The translations under genes and the position numbers were made by a program. From Citrus sinensis (Eukaryota; Streptophyta; Magnoliopsida; Sapindales; Rutaceae), in assembly GCF_022201045.2 (NCBI RefSeq), contig NC_068556.1, forward strand, positions 22,673,501-22,737,500: a stretch of DNA of 64,000 nucleotides, written 5' to 3'. Below, one piece after another: positions 38,310 to 51,357 of the stretch (its first letter is position 1; each line of letters begins with the position of its first letter). The notes beneath the pieces are model-generated. The model was not told the DNA's origin. It was given only the letters and a program-made list of their open reading frames with translations, and did no database searches.

Positions 38310-38450
38310 ATGGGGAAGGTCTGCTGTGAATCCGATGATGGTGGGTTAGATCCAATGGCCCTTCTCATTGTGGTTGTCGTAGCTCTTCTTGTCGTGACCG
38401 TCTGCTCCACGCGACGGCCACGTGTTTATGCTGTATATCGTTGCCCTTAG
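38310..38450 (+). CDS. Possible 46-residue single-pass membrane peptide
   Basis: From ATG 38310 the frame encodes MGKVCCESDDGG, then a strongly hydrophobic stretch (MALLIVVVVALLVVTV), a basic cluster (STRRPR) and a short tail ending VYRCP. An AATAAA signal occurs at about 38503. A longer frame from 38211 adds 33 residues of low quality, so I prefer the inner ATG. The layout (short polar head, one membrane helix, basic stop-transfer) is that of a small plant membrane peptide. I do not know the family, and chance remains possible. Confidence 0.4.
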   Translation: MGKVCCESDDGGLDPMALLIVVVVALLVVTVCSTRRPRVYAVYRCP

Positions 38451-38956
38451 ATTCTCTCAATTCTCTAGTTCTAATTCTTGCAGCAGCTTATGGGAGCTGG
38501 TAATAAAACATTTGTTTTAGCAACATCTATTTTTTTTTCTTTTCTTTTCTTTTTTTTTTTTAAGAAAAAATCTATTTTCTAATGTTTAATCTCGAAGAAC
38601 GACGTGTTCTTTCGTCATTGAGTATTTGAATGAAATTTATTTCTTCTCCATTCCATCATTTCTCGTCTCAAGACAAAATCGAGTAATTCGGTCAACAAAA
38701 GCAATAAACTGAAAGCAAACCAAAGAAGAATTTGATAGGAAAAATAAAATATGCAACAAATTTCTATTCAACTTGCAAACTTGCCAATTTTTTATTCCTT
38801 CAGATGGATGGTATAACAGAACATAAATACATTATAAATTAGCCAAAGCTTTCACTTTATATGGTACACATATACATCAAGATACAATAACATACCTCAT
38901 AATACAGTGTAACAAACAAATAGCATATTTACAAACACCCTCCATTGTTGCTTTTC
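38451..38956. other. Short intergenic region
   Basis: AT-rich, with poly(T) runs near 38530-38565. Its right part is likely 3'UTR of the F-box gene. I see nothing else in it. Confidence 0.5.
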
Positions 38957-40862
38957 TTATCCCTGTCCCAGCGTGCCTCGACTAAACCATGGAGTATCCA
39001 AGGAAATAACAAAAGATATCTGAACCCGTAAAACCTCATGAATGGCACCACGGTGAAGCACCCCTAGAACCTCCTCTTCTTTTTTGGTTACAAGGTCTGC
39101 CAGTGAGACCCATCGAGAATGATATTCATCTCGCATGCGGAAACCATAGAACCATCTTCCAAGCTTCCACCATTTAATGCACACTTCACGATCTGAAATC
39201 TTGCGACTCTTAAGTGCTTCTGCAACATACTCAGGCTGCAAATCATAATGTTCCAACATCATTAATTAAATCAAGATGTAGCAAGCACTGTCTAATGATT
39301 AACTTCAGCAATTATGCAAAATTATAACTTCTTCTCACAATCAAATAATGCTGATCAATATAAATGTTTGAGCCCCTGCAGATGTAGCATTCTCAAGTGG
39401 GCAAACAATGATCTGTTGGGGACCCATTTGTGGATCTACAATCCATTTCATTTTTGCAACCTAGCCACGGCGGATGACTAAGCCTTTACCCCAAGGGCCA
39501 GAGGTGTAACAACAAAGCCATGATACCTCATAATTTATAGATTGCAAAACATAGGAAAAGGAAAGGAGCTTTAACATTCGCAGATAAGCATGTGTGTATC
39601 TTCAAGTAGTGAACCAGAATAGCTTCTATGAAGCGATAAGACCAAGCACCCAAGCCCAGATAAAGAAAAACTTTTAGCAATATAACCATAAAAACTTGAT
39701 GTGAGCTCAACTTCCATGCTACATATTCTCAACCATATTCATGTTCCATAAAACCATTGAAATGAAATTGTTAAAAAAAAAAAATCCTCGAACTGGGCTT
39801 TATCACCATTCAAGATAAAACACAAAAAACATTGGCACGATAAACTAAAAGCTAAAGCAGTAGTAGTTACGGGCACATTAAGCCGGAAAATGCAGTAGTG
39901 CAAGCCAACCAAACTCAGCAACACATTCAGCTTAGGTTTAAAAAGAAACATCTGCACATCCTTGAATCCAAGGTGCATGGTACTCAGATCTTCGATTGCT
40001 TGTAGATAATCTCCAACCTCCAAGGACTCTGATCGTGTGCATCGCTCCACATGCTTAACCACATCAGTTGCCCCATTCACAATCTCAATGTGCCGATTCA
40101 TGTAAAAGCCCCTCCATCCCTACATCAGGATTAAATATTTACCAAAAATTGTATTTCATTATCACATAAGACATAATGCCTAAACTTTTCTAAGGTTCAC
40201 TAAAGTACACTCTGATGCCAAGTTTATCTTTTTAATTGAAAAACTACCCCATTTAAATATCCTAATCAAAGAGAGAAATTTCAGAAAACTCATTGATGAA
40301 AAACACAAATTTGAATTGTACCCATCGATATTTAAGCCAAACCACAGCAAAACACCAATCAAAACTATCCAAATTAAGTATAAATAACTATACAATCACA
40401 CCCTTGTTCTAAATAATTCGCCAAAAACGATGCAAATAAGAAACACTTAGTAATCAAATGGTTAAAGAACTGAAATTACCAACTAATTATTCAATATTAC
40501 TTATTCAAAATCATAATAACCTCGGAGGTGGGGCCGGAATTTTGAACAGAAGAAGATTCATTATTAAGAAGCGGCCATCTTTGTTTTGAAAGAGATTCCC
40601 ATATGCAATCTGACCCGCATAAGTTTCTCCAAAACCGTGAGCAGCATCCCAACGCACACACTTCGGATTCCTTAATTTTCCCAAACCCAGAATCAAAATC
40701 GTTAATTTACCCCATAAATAATAATAATAATAATAATAACAAAAAAAACAAAAATTAAGTCATTTATAATTGATGGGTCAATTCAACCTCGAGGAAAGAT
40801 ATAATTTTGAAGGCGATATCTTCAGGAAGGCAGCTTTGTATTATACACTGCCTCTGCTTCAT
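38957..40862 (-). CDS. F-box domain protein
   Basis: Four exons join in phase 0: 40788-40862, 40521-40670, 39871-40119 and 38957-39235, giving 250 residues. The N-terminus is an F-box split by intron 1: SCLPEDIAFKIISFLE, then VCALGCCSRFWRNLCGSDCIWESL. The middle part (GWRGFYMNRHIEIV, LGFKDVQMFLFKPKLNVLLSLVGLHYC) and the C-terminal part (CIKWWKLGRWFYGFRMRDE, EEEVLGVLHRGAIHEVLRVQIS) are conserved in a small plant F-box family, by my recollection. No LRR, kelch or other known target-binding repeat is seen. The expected role is as substrate adaptor in an SCF ubiquitin ligase; the target is unknown. Exon 2 has a weak polypyrimidine tract, so its acceptor is the least certain junction. Confidence 0.85.
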
Positions 40863-42029
40863 TTTGGATTTTATTCTCTTGATACTGTGAATTTTTTTCC
40901 CCCTTGAGTTTTGGATTGAAATGAAATGAATAATTGTAGCGAATTGTATGTATCACATGGCATCCAGAATTCCAGATGAAACTTAAAACGCTGAAATTTA
41001 TGGGTGCCTTTGTTAACGAGAAAGAAAGATTTATGTAAGTGGAATGGAGAACGTGAGTTTCATTTTAGAAACATTTTGACTTTTTTGAGATTCCAGGTGA
41101 CGCACGGTCCTGATTTCCTTGACATCGTGTAAGCACTACGCTGATCTGAGCCGCTTAAAATAATTTGAATCCGACGTGGATGCGTAGTTCAAGATTTTTA
41201 AAAACTGTAGACGACGTGTCTTGTACGTGATTATCATGTAAACGACGTGCAGTACCAATTTTACTCCAGAGTAGAACGTAGATGACTTGTCGTTCAGGAA
41301 ACTATCTAATAAGCGACATGAAGTAAAGGTTCTCCTCCTCTTTGTAGAAAGGGAGCAAATGATCTGCTGTGGAGTGAAAATTGAATTTCATGTCGGGTAA
41401 GAAATTATATATTATAGATGATATGTATTACACCTTTTACTCCAAAGTAAAATTCAGATGACATGTCGGCTCTATAATAGTTTTTTTTTTTTTTACATTT
41501 TTTATTGAATTGCATTTTAATTAATTTTTGATTGAAAATCTACCAGAACCTCTTTAATTAAGTATGTGCTTATAATGAGACCAATCTATTTTGAATAATT
41601 TTTTATTTAACTAATTTATTTTGTTACATCAATTTATATAAAGAAATTGTAATGGTAGGCATTAGTCAAAAATAAATACGCATGAAGCCGACAATAATTG
41701 AGAATAAATTTTTTTAGAAAGACGTATGATTCTATAAAAGAGTTCGAATGTATTTTGATTTTTACATTGTTCTCTTACATTTATTCATTTTCAACGAAGC
41801 CCAACACATCCTTTTTTTCCTAAAGAATGAAGCAAGAACTGATTTTGGTAAGAAAGCGATTAACACATACCTTATGAAATAAGATATAAAAGAATAGATA
41901 TTTTATATTAATTCTTTATTTTTCAATCACTATATATATTATAAATAAGGAATTGACAAAATTATATTTTCTCACTGACTTGATCAGAAAGATAGACAAG
42001 GACTCGAAAATAATCTGGCTATCTGCTGT
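40863..42029. other. Intergenic region between the F-box and DRB genes
   Basis: This contains the F-box gene promoter on the left and the DRB 3'UTR on the right. A family of short imperfect direct repeats containing GACGTG or GACATGTCG-like words occurs around 41170-41470. No gene is seen. Confidence 0.45.
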
Positions 42030-45000
42030 TTATAGTTGAAGCTTACTAAAATTTGAACATGTAGCTGAAATGTCCCCTCTTTGTTCTTCAGTTCTCTTCT
42101 CCCTGCTGGGATCTGGGTATTTCTTACTAGGTGGAGCCGAGCAGACGGGCACGACCGATCGGATATGAACCGCTGGTGCCATGTAGTGCCTTGAAGGCAA
42201 GCCTCCCTGGTTCCTCATTCCTTCTGGCCAAGGTCTTGATGAACAAAATGAAGCTGCAGTTCTCCGGGGTGGTGGAGCACGCACAAGAGGGTTCGAACTT
42301 TGGGGTCTGAGGCTGGCAGTGGATGCAGTGGCAGATGCTCTGATTGTCGTAGGAGCTGCAAATGAAGGTGGTACGGAACCTCTAACTGATCCTGAAGAAC
42401 TTACCATAGTCGAGTTTCGTGGCCTAATATCAGACTGCAAGTTGTCCAAGCTAACGGTATTTTGCAAGCGGAACTTGTCCCCATCTTTGCTTATTGTTGT
42501 CGGTCTAAATCTGGCATCAATGAACCCAGGGGAAAACCAATTATCCTGTTCAGTTTGGTTGCGCTGCAGCTGGTTTGAGATTTCAGCATTGGGTGCAGAA
42601 CTGACACTCTTCTCTTCACCCTTCTCTTGAAGGCCCTCCTGCATTCTCTGTTCCGATTGACTGTTGAAAGAAACCAAAGAATTTGGAATTTCACTTTGAG
42701 AGAGTCTCGGTACATTTGAAGGGCAGTTGTTTTGCCAACAATCAGAACCCCCATCACCCTTACGCCAATCCTCTTCCATTCGTGGGTTTTCTTCTATCTC
42801 TTGTATGGAGACTTGGGAAACATTCCTCACCGGAACAGGCATAACGCGGTTTGAAAAGTAGAGAAATGGCCCAATTTCTGGTACGAGGGAAACAGGTTGT
42901 TCAACCAGTGATGGAAAATAATATCCATGATCTGGCTGGAACATGGACCGGATAAATGGAAAAATTTGAGGTCTAGGGGAAGGGGAAGGTAAAGATGAAA
43001 GGGCCAACAAGTTCTCCTGCTGCCGGAATACTCTTTCTTGGGGACATGTTTGGTATAGAGATAATTCAGGGTAAAATGGAATGCAGTGCCAATTTTGGTG
43101 CTGTAAAGAGTTCAAAGATCTAGCATCACCATATGGGATTACCTCCCTCCGAATGGAAGCAGAAACCCCAATAGTTCGATGTTCTCGTTGAGAATTGTTT
43201 GTTTCTGGCCCTTTTAGAGTAGCAAGATAACGAGCAATAATTGCTTGATCCTGCTCATCATTTGTTCCGGACTCGGATGAAGGAGGTGAAAAAGAAGAGG
43301 ATGAAAAAGCTGATTTTGCCTCTGCATGCAAACCCCAAGAAATATCAGATTGGACGTATGACGCATAAGTTCTTTTAGAAATAAAAGAATGGAAAAAAAA
43401 ATCTGCTGCAAATGGATTTAACATGCATTACAGCATCTATCCTGACCCTGACATGCAACAGTTCCAAGTATTTCATTTCTTTTCTCTCCTTTACATTCAT
43501 TTTAATAAATGTCATTGTTCCATTGAGGTTGAAGACCAAAAAGAAGAAGAAGAAGAAGAATAGAATAAAAACGATAGAAGAGTGAGAAAGAAAGAAGAAA
43601 GTATGGCATTTGATTAGTGCTATTCCCCTCTTTCTTTCTGATTTTTATAGGATGAGCTAACCATGCAAAGCTAACATATTGCCTTGTAGTCGGGCATGAG
43701 AAACAAAGCCACAGCACTCTGAAAAGAGAAGGAAAAAAAAGGGAAAAAACATACGTTTTTTCAAGGCCGACCAAGCAGCTAATGCTGCATTCTTCTGAGC
43801 TTGCTTCTTTGTTTTAGCTGGTTCTCCCGTAAAACTCACTCCGGCTAGCTCCACTGTGCAAGAGAAAACAGGACCATGGCCTGGTCCAGATCTGACAGTG
43901 GTGTAAACTGGCAGTTTCAACCCAGCTCTATGAGACGTCTCTTGAAGAAGATTTTTGTACACTCCAGTTTCATCCTGTGTTTTAGAGATCATTAAGTTGT
44001 GCAGGGATTAGTTTTGCAGTGGTGCTAAAATGCACCAACTCATGCAGAAAACAAAATGAGCCAACCGAAATAATTTTGCTTAACATTTCAGTGGGTTACT
44101 GTTTCAGATGTAAGATAAGGGTTTCAAATATAATTACAGACTGAACCTTTGTACAAGGTGAGAGCAGCATTTGAATTGGCAGTTAAGTCTACATAAAAGG
44201 TTGCACATTTTTTATCTTTTGTGGTCTACTGAGGTTCATTAAGCCAACTTGCTGCACACTGGATGGAAGCCTCATCCAATACTCTGCCCTTTGGTAAGAA
44301 CTAGAAAATGAGATGAAGTCTTTTCTCTTCCCAAAATTCGCCCTTTCCCTGGTGAACAGGAGTCAATCCATGATTACTTACACTGGTCAAAGGTTGACAT
44401 TTTAAACAAAGTCTTCTGATATCCGCCAAAGACATACTAACCAGCCATGTGGCCATGTAATTAGTGTCATCTAACATTAAATCTTCATCTAAAAATCATT
44501 CAGTTATAGTCTAAGTTAATGGATAAACTACCATAATTTAAAAGATAGGAAGACATATGGTACCAGCCTCCTAAGAACAAAAGCCAAACCATTGGCATCA
44601 CTATAAATACACCTAAGAATGAGTAAAAGGTAGGTTTGAAACTTAAATTCCTCTAATATTATGAAATTTCATACATCTTCAGGTTCATAAATTCCTCTAA
44701 TATTATGCACAGCACATACATTTACAAGCAGTGAGAAATCAATGCTATTAAATAATTCAGTATAGCTAGGTAAGCGACAACATAAAATAAAGAGAAGCAA
44801 AAAAGAAAAAAAAAATGAGTTAAGCATATACCAATACTCTTGCAGCTAGCACTTTGGAGGGGCCTTTCTTTGAGAGAACATCAAGTGCAACCTCAGCTGC
44901 AGCATGTTCTGCTTGTCTAAGAGTACTGCAGAAGGTTGGGCTCTCAAATGTTTCCCCGTTAAAGTTAACTGCGGCTTTGAAGCGAGGGGCGTGGTCCGGT

Positions 45001-45077
45001 CCTTCTCGTATACAGGAATAAGACGGCAAGTTGAAACAGCTTCTCTGAGCTAATTCTTGCAACTGGTTCTTATACAT
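42030..45077 (-). CDS. Double-stranded RNA-binding protein, DRB2/3/5-like
   Basis: Coding exons are 44832-45077, 43755-43974 and 42030-43321, giving 585 residues. Two tandem dsRNA-binding motifs are clear. The first covers residues 1-70 (MYKNQLQELAQRSCFNLPSY, GETFESP, QAEHAAAEVALDVL). The second covers about 87-154 (VYKNLLQETSHRAGLKLPVY, FTGEPAKTKKQAQKNAA). In the second the KKQAQ helix has the basic residues that contact RNA. The remaining 430 residues are Ser/Pro/Arg-rich and look disordered. Plant DRB proteins of this type bind dsRNA and partner Dicer-like enzymes in small-RNA pathways. The tail is long compared with Arabidopsis DRB2 (434 residues, by memory). A 5'UTR intron of about 897 bases (45080-45976) places the ATG two bases into the coding exon. 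Confidence 0.92.
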
Positions 45078-46200
45078 CCCTGTGATTCCAGACGACCACT
45101 AGGGAATCTAAAAAAATAGATGAAAGATTCACTGCATCTTTTAGAGAAGAACAAGGAGTCAACTATCCCAACCACAGAAGTTTGAATTTTCTGCAGAAAA
45201 AAACTAGACATCCATATAGGAACTGTATAATAGCAACTCAAAGCGTCATATTTCAAATTCTAATTAACTACTCAAGCAACCCAACAAGAAACCGGAGAAT
45301 GGCAATACTCCCGCTACAGTAACTAGCTCATTACAATCATATGCTTAACATGGCAAGGCAAAACAGTTTCAATTGAGTAAAATCATGAATAATGAATTAA
45401 CACGACGATACTATATAGTATCTTAAGAGAGCACTTGACCTTAAAATGAGAGATTCTCCATTTCAGGCCAGTCCATAGTAAAATCATGAATAATGAATTA
45501 ACATGTCAACAAATCAGGCAATAAAATTGTTGAGAAAGAAAGAATAATCTATTAAATAACCAAGAAAAAGAAGTAAATGAAGGTGCGAAACATATGATAG
45601 TCTTTAAATCAGCTCATTTATCAAGCTCTATCTATCCATCCATACACATTTAACCAACAACCCAATGAATTGAACCGACACAGTATTTACTGCACATACT
45701 GAATTGAAGGTCAATAAAAGTTATTCACAGAGCCTCATTTTAAATTATTATATACAAAAACCACACTCGATCAGATCGCCTATAGCAACAATTTACAATC
45801 CACAACTCGGTTCAGATTCAATAAACCCCAAAAGGGTCCCAAAATCTCAACTTTAATCCAAAAACCATTCGGCCTAGCTCCATAATAAATACCCAGATAC
45901 AGAATCAACTTATAGACAACACCCAGTTAAACAAAATCTAAACTTGATCTGTGAACAAAAAAAAAAAAAGCTTTACCTTAAAAGGGTATCAAGCTTTGAA
46001 ATTTTTTGACCCATGTGAAGGGTCGATCAATAGGAAGCAACATGATTAATCACTGAACAATTCAAGTACAAAATGATCTAAAACTTCTGATTGAGTTCTT
46101 ATTCTTGATGTTGTTGTATTTGCTTTCTGTGTTGTTGCTGAAGTAAGTTTCTGATGCTTACTTGTTGAGCCACTATATGATGCTGTTGTAAGCTGACCAA
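45078..46200 (-). other. 5'UTR intron and promoter of the DRB gene
   Basis: The intron acceptor CACAG lies just before GGATG at 45075-45079. The donor (TTTTAAG followed by GTAAAG) is at 45976-45977. The untranslated first exon would lie between 45977 and roughly 46150. It contains no coding frame. Confidence 0.65.
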
Positions 46201-46537
46201 AATGTTTCACTTCATTGAAGTAAATATGAAGTTACTTATATTTCACTACTGGTACAAATTTAAAAATAAACAGAGAAATATGAAAAGAAAGCTGTGGAGG
46301 TGCTGCTTTTAACATCAGCCATTAATGTTGTATTAAGTGGTGGTTTTGCTAATTCCCACCAACCGCACTAAATATTTTAAGCGCATTTATCTCCCTTCAA
46401 TGTTGTTGTTATCTTGTGGCTTTTGTAATCTTTTCATTAAAACTCCATTCTTGTGCTGACTTTCGTTTATTTTATTTATTTATTTTAACTTTATTTGCAA
46501 CTAAATTTGTATTTATGTATATAGTCAATTGAATTAT

Positions 46538-48109
46538 TGGTAGTGTCGTTAAGGTGCACCAAATTTAAAACCTTACCACTAATATAAATAATTAGTACAG
46601 AACGAGTAAGGATCGATCCCACAGAGACTATGCTAGTTATATTTATTATTAACTCCAAAGCAAGATTTAAAATAAAATAATAGTAATAGTAATAATAATA
46701 TAAATTAGTCTAACTAAAGAAAATATCAATTAAAAATAAAAGAGGGGTTTATGAATTTTTAACTAAATAGTAAGAAATAGATAAATTAAAATTACGAACA
46801 AGAATTTAATAAAAACTCTAATTAAAGGAGAAAGAAATAATAATGATGAAAACTTTGGTTAAAGGATCATTCGCCACCACCAAACATGCACATAATATAT
46901 CAATTCTATTATCAATTTATATTGAAACTATCAACCATAGACAACAATAAGCTCTGTTAGTCTCAATCTTTCCTTAGTGTGTCGTTAGGTAAAACAAGCT
47001 CTTCACCTAATCTCTAACCATTAAATAATTTAAAATAAGCTCTTTAAATTTAAGATAATGGAAGCATTAAACAAAGAAAGATATTAGGTTGATCTAGGCA
47101 ATAAACACACAAGCTCGGATTATTTAACCTAGGTTATGTTCTCCAATTGAAATCATTAATTCCAACCTGCTACTAATGATTAAAATATCAAGACAATTAC
47201 GGATCAAGAATTTTAATCTAGCAATAATATTTATTCAAGTCCTATCTAATTGGCCACTCAAATAAAACAAGAATAAACCATGAACATTAATTATAGAAGA
47301 ACATAAACAATCTCAATTAAATAAATTAAATGATAGAATTTAAATTTAATTGCATAGCATGTTTAGGGTTTTGAATTCACCCTCAACCAAATAAAAATTT
47401 AGCCTAACATAATTAAATTGGGAATAAGAGAATTGACAAAACCAATCATGGAGATTAATTCAAGCGGCTGCCTTTTTCTTCAATTTAATTCCAGCTGCTG
47501 ATTTTTCTCTTGCTACCCGAATTCTTCTTCTTGCTGAATTGGATCAGTTTTGCTCCAAACCTGCAACTGCTGCTCTTCTCTTCTCCCGATTCTCCTCTTT
47601 TGCTCTCTGGCAGCTCTCCTTTTATAATGCTCTAAATCCTCTCACGAAAAGGATTAAAAACAAAAGTAAAGCCGCCACTTTCTAAAACCAAAGTTTGGCT
47701 TTTATATTTAGTCTTCAAATGGGCCCCACCGACTTTTCCAACTCTTAAGCCAAAGGCCAAGCCTTTTAATTTGCTTTGGCTTCCCTCACGTGCACTCTTT
47801 AATTTGGCTAATATTTCTCATGTCCTTTAGCTAATAATTCAGCCAATCAATTTAATTGTTTCTTCTTCTCCTTTCGACTTTATCACCACGGCAGCGAGCA
47901 TTAACAATCTTCAACTCTCTCCAGCTTTGATCCCTTTAAGCACAAATTATTCTCAAAATGCACCTAAAATAACAAATTATAAAAATTAACATAATAAAAT
48001 ATAATTTACTAAATTAAAAATTAACTAAAATGACTAGAATATTTAAGACCAAAACAAGAAAAAGATAGAGAAATTAATAGCAAAATATATGAAAAATATG
48101 CACTTATCA
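46538..48109 (-). mobile_element. Probable solo LTR, about 1.57 kb
   Basis: The element starts TGGTAGTGTC and ends CACTTATCA, so both strands have TG...CA termini. A perfect 5-bp duplication, ATTAT, flanks it (46533-46537 and 48110-48114). On the minus strand it begins TGATAAGTGCAT, a start I associate with plant LTR elements. The other end has GATCGATCC and GGTGCACC words. No second LTR and no protease, integrase or reverse transcriptase frame is present. This fits recombination between two LTRs. Confidence 0.65.
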
Positions 48110-48191
48110 ATTATGAAACAAATGACTCATTAATTTTTTGAACTATAAGAGCTTAATGTCAAAAATATATGTAGATGGATGTTTCCTCAAT

Positions 48192-48275
48192 ATATTGATA
48201 GCATTGATGATTATTGAACAAATTATTGTATTAAATATTGATAGCATTGATGATTATTGAACAAATTATTGCACT
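48192..48275. repeat. Tandem duplication, about 43-bp period
   Basis: A unit beginning ATATTGATAGCATTGATG starts at 48192 and again at 48235, nearly identical. No coding role is seen. Confidence 0.85.
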
Positions 48276-50097
48276 AACACATAATTGAAATTCAATAGTT
48301 TTTTTAAGTATATTAAAAAATCTAATTAAATTTACAATCTGGGTACTATGAATTCAAAAATTTATACAATTGCAATATAAATCAAAGCTCCACCAAGTTT
48401 AAGTTTGCAGCATGAAAATTTACGGTAAAAAGTGAGATTTTACCACTAAATTTTACCAAAGTAAAGTATACTTTTAGCCACAGAGATTTTATTCTACAAA
48501 CTACATCTACAATTCAAAACATATTGTTAGACAACTTAAAAGTTTTGTCACTTCTCAAATTATCTCTCCATTAGGTCGGATTTTATTGGCCCAAGTGCTT
48601 ATTTGTTGAGGAGAAATTGGTCCAATTCTAAAAGTAATTACAGCTAATGGCCTAATGCCCTATAAAATTTCTACAATTATTTAAATGTCTTAAAAGTAGA
48701 ATTTTACAAAAAGTTTTATGTGTATCTTCTAAACATGCACATGAAGTTACTAAATTATCATTAACTCAAGATAGACATGTATTACACATAATTCTTCTAA
48801 TATGATTTATTTTAATTTGGGCATGACTCTTGTGCCATGACTTATTTTATTTTGGAGAAATCTTAAAATTTCAATTTGAAGTACCAATCACTGAGAAACT
48901 CTGTTATTGTCGCATTTGACAACTTCTTAAGATAATTATTTAATTTATCTCTTGTATATTAGTTGACTTAGGCGTTTGTACATTTGGTTAAAAAAAATAT
49001 TTAGATTTTATGTTGAAGAAATTAGTCAAATTAGTTGTTTGGTCTCTTATAGAATAATGATAAATAAACTTTGTGCGGCCCAAATTTTAGAGTCACATAG
49101 ATCCATGGTTAGGGTCCGTTTGAAATTGTTTTAGAGAGATTTAAAAGTAATTTTAAAAATTTAGAAGTTAATTTTAGTATTTGGTAAAAAAAATCAAAAT
49201 TACTTTTGTCAAAATCAGTATTTCTATTACAATTGATTTTGAAAAGAAGAGAAGGAATAACTTTTAGATTTTTATCTTGAAAATTAATTTTATCCTTTAA
49301 TACAATTTCATAAATATCCTTAAAATTATTATCTAAACCCAAAATTATTCTCATTCAAATTAGAAACAAAATTAATATTTTAATAATTTTTTCTTATAAT
49401 TCATCAATATAAATTTATTAAAATCAATTTGTTGGTCAAATTATTATTAAATTTATTTCACTATATTATAAATTTAATTATCAATTATTTTAAGACAAAA
49501 AAATTAAAAATTAAAATCAATATATTATAGATTTTATTTTTATTTAAAATTATTTTAATACATAATTAAAAATATTGTATGTACATATTTTTATATGTGC
49601 AAGTGAATTTTATCCTATATTATCTACATTTTAATAATTTATTTTCTCTCAACAGTTTAATAGTGAAATTTACCAAACGTACATAACTGCTTTATAAACC
49701 CAACAATACTTCTGAAAAAAAAAATTTACCAAATACTTAACTGATTCTATTTACAACTAATTATTTTTATAAAATAATTAATATCAATTATTTTAAAAAT
49801 TACAATATTACTATTCCCAAACTCACCCGTAATTTCATTCAGCTTCTGCACTTTTAAAAAGCAAGGAAAAAATAAAATTATATTACAATATTATCCGCCT
49901 ATCGTGTAGATTCTACTTTGATATAGCAACGACCAACGGCCATGAAAGCCACAACCTCCCAAAACACCCGCCTCACATTTTCTTTCACAGTGCTCTCTTT
50001 CCTGTACCAAATTTCAGTGAGACCCACAATCCAAATTTTCAAATTTTCCCTTTCTTTCTGCTGCAAATTTTCTTAGAAGTATAACAGCAGCACTAAA
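48276..50097. other. AT-rich intergenic region upstream of DVR
   Basis: Very AT-rich, with no supported gene. A weak pair of inverted ends (GGGTCCGTTTG near 49114 and the complement of CAAACTCACCC near 49820) hints at an old MITE. The final 200 bases are probably promoter and 5'UTR of the DVR gene. Confidence 0.45.
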
Positions 50098-51357
50098 ATG
50101 TCACTTGGCTTCTCCTTCAATATGTTTAGTATCCAGTCACCGAAGAGTCAAATCTTAAGCAGAACTCGTTTGTCTTCTCAGTTTATTAATCAAACTCAGG
50201 TAAAATCTGCACCTTACACATTATCAGATTATCATGTAAATTCATCACAACCCTTTAAGCTTAGCACTAGCAGTAAAAGATTCAACCCCATTACAGCTTC
50301 CACAGCTGTTGAAGCCACCACATCTTCATTTAGAAACAAGAATCCAAAGGATATTAACATTTTAGTGGTGGGTTCAACTGGGTATATTGGAAAATTTGTG
50401 GTTAAAGAATTGGTCAGCAGGGGCTTTAATGTTATAGCCATTGCTAGAGAAAAAAGTGGAATTAGAGGTAGAAATGATAAAGAAGAGACCTTGAATCAGT
50501 TGCAAGGAGCCAGTGTTTGCTTTTCGGATGTGACCAATTTGGAGTCTTTGGAGAAATCGTTGGAAAATTTAGGAACTTCAATAGATGTTGTTGTGTCTTG
50601 TCTTGCAAGTCGCAGTGGTGGCGTGAAAGATTCGTGGAAAATTGATTATGAGGCAAATAGGAACAGTCTTGTTGCTGGTAGGAATTGTGGGGCTTCACAT
50701 TTTGTATTGCTTTCTGCAATATGTGTGCAGAAGCCCCTTCTTGAGTTTCAGCGTGCAAAGCTGAAATTTGAGGCTGAAATGATGAAAGTAGCCGAAGAAG
50801 ATAGTGGGTTCACCTATAGTATTGTGAGGCCAACTGCATTCTTTAAAAGTTTAGGGGGTCAGGTTGAGTTGGTGAAAGAGGGGAAGCCTTATGTAATGTT
50901 TGGAGATGGAAAGTTGTGTGCTTGTAAGCCGATTAGCGAGCAAGATCTGGCTTCATTTATAGCAGATTGTGTGTTGAGTGAAGATAAGATTAATCAAATA
51001 TTGCCAATTGGAGGTCCAGGGAAAGCTTTAACACCATTAGAGCAAGGGGAGATTCTATTTAGACTTTTGGGGAAGGAACCGAAGTTCTTGAAAGTGCCAA
51101 TTGGGATCATGGACTTTGCAATTGGGGTTCTTGATTTCCTTGTCAAGATCTTTCCTTCCCTGGAAGACGCAGCTGAGTTTGGGAAAATAGGAAGGTATTA
51201 TGCGGCTGAGAGTATGTTGATTTTGGATCCTGAGACTGGTGAATATAGTGCTGAAAAGACACCAAGTTACGGCAAGGACACACTGGAGGAATTCTTTGAA
51301 AGGGTTCTCAGGGAAGGGATGGCGGGTCAGGAACTAGGGGAACAAACAATTTTCTAG
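50098..51357 (+). CDS. DVR: Divinyl chlorophyllide a 8-vinyl-reductase, chloroplastic
   Basis: A single intronless frame of 419 residues, close to the Arabidopsis enzyme (417 by memory). Residues 1-75 or so are Ser/Thr-rich and lack acidic residues early on, as expected of a chloroplast transit peptide. The NADPH-binding turn [12 protein letters not shown] lies at about 90-101. Further family blocks are [58 protein letters not shown] and [16 protein letters not shown]. The enzyme reduces the 8-vinyl group of divinyl (proto)chlorophyllide a to ethyl with NADPH. It is needed for monovinyl chlorophyll synthesis. ATG 50098 is the first in-frame ATG and gives a complete transit peptide. No broken or missing key segment is seen. 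Confidence 0.97.
   Translation: MSLGFSFNMFSIQSPKSQILSRTRLSSQFINQTQVKSAPYTLSDYHVNSSQPFKLSTSSKRFNPITASTAVEATTSSFRNKNPKDINILVVGSTGYIGKFVVKELVSRGFNVIAIAREKSGIRGRNDKEETLNQLQGASVCFSDVTNLESLEKSLENLGTSIDVVVSCLASRSGGVKDSWKIDYEANRNSLVAGRNCGASHFVLLSAICVQKPLLEFQRAKLKFEAEMMKVAEEDSGFTYSIVRPTAFFKSLGGQVELVKEGKPYVMFGDGKLCACKPISEQDLASFIADCVLSEDKINQILPIGGPGKALTPLEQGEILFRLLGKEPKFLKVPIGIMDFAIGVLDFLVKIFPSLEDAAEFGKIGRYYAAESMLILDPETGEYSAEKTPSYGKDTLEEFFERVLREGMAGQELGEQTIF

Noticed and set aside
49114-49830. Possible MITE with GGGTnnGTTTG inverted ends upstream of DVR
   Set aside because: Only about 9 bases match and no target duplication was found. The AT-rich interior makes chance likely.
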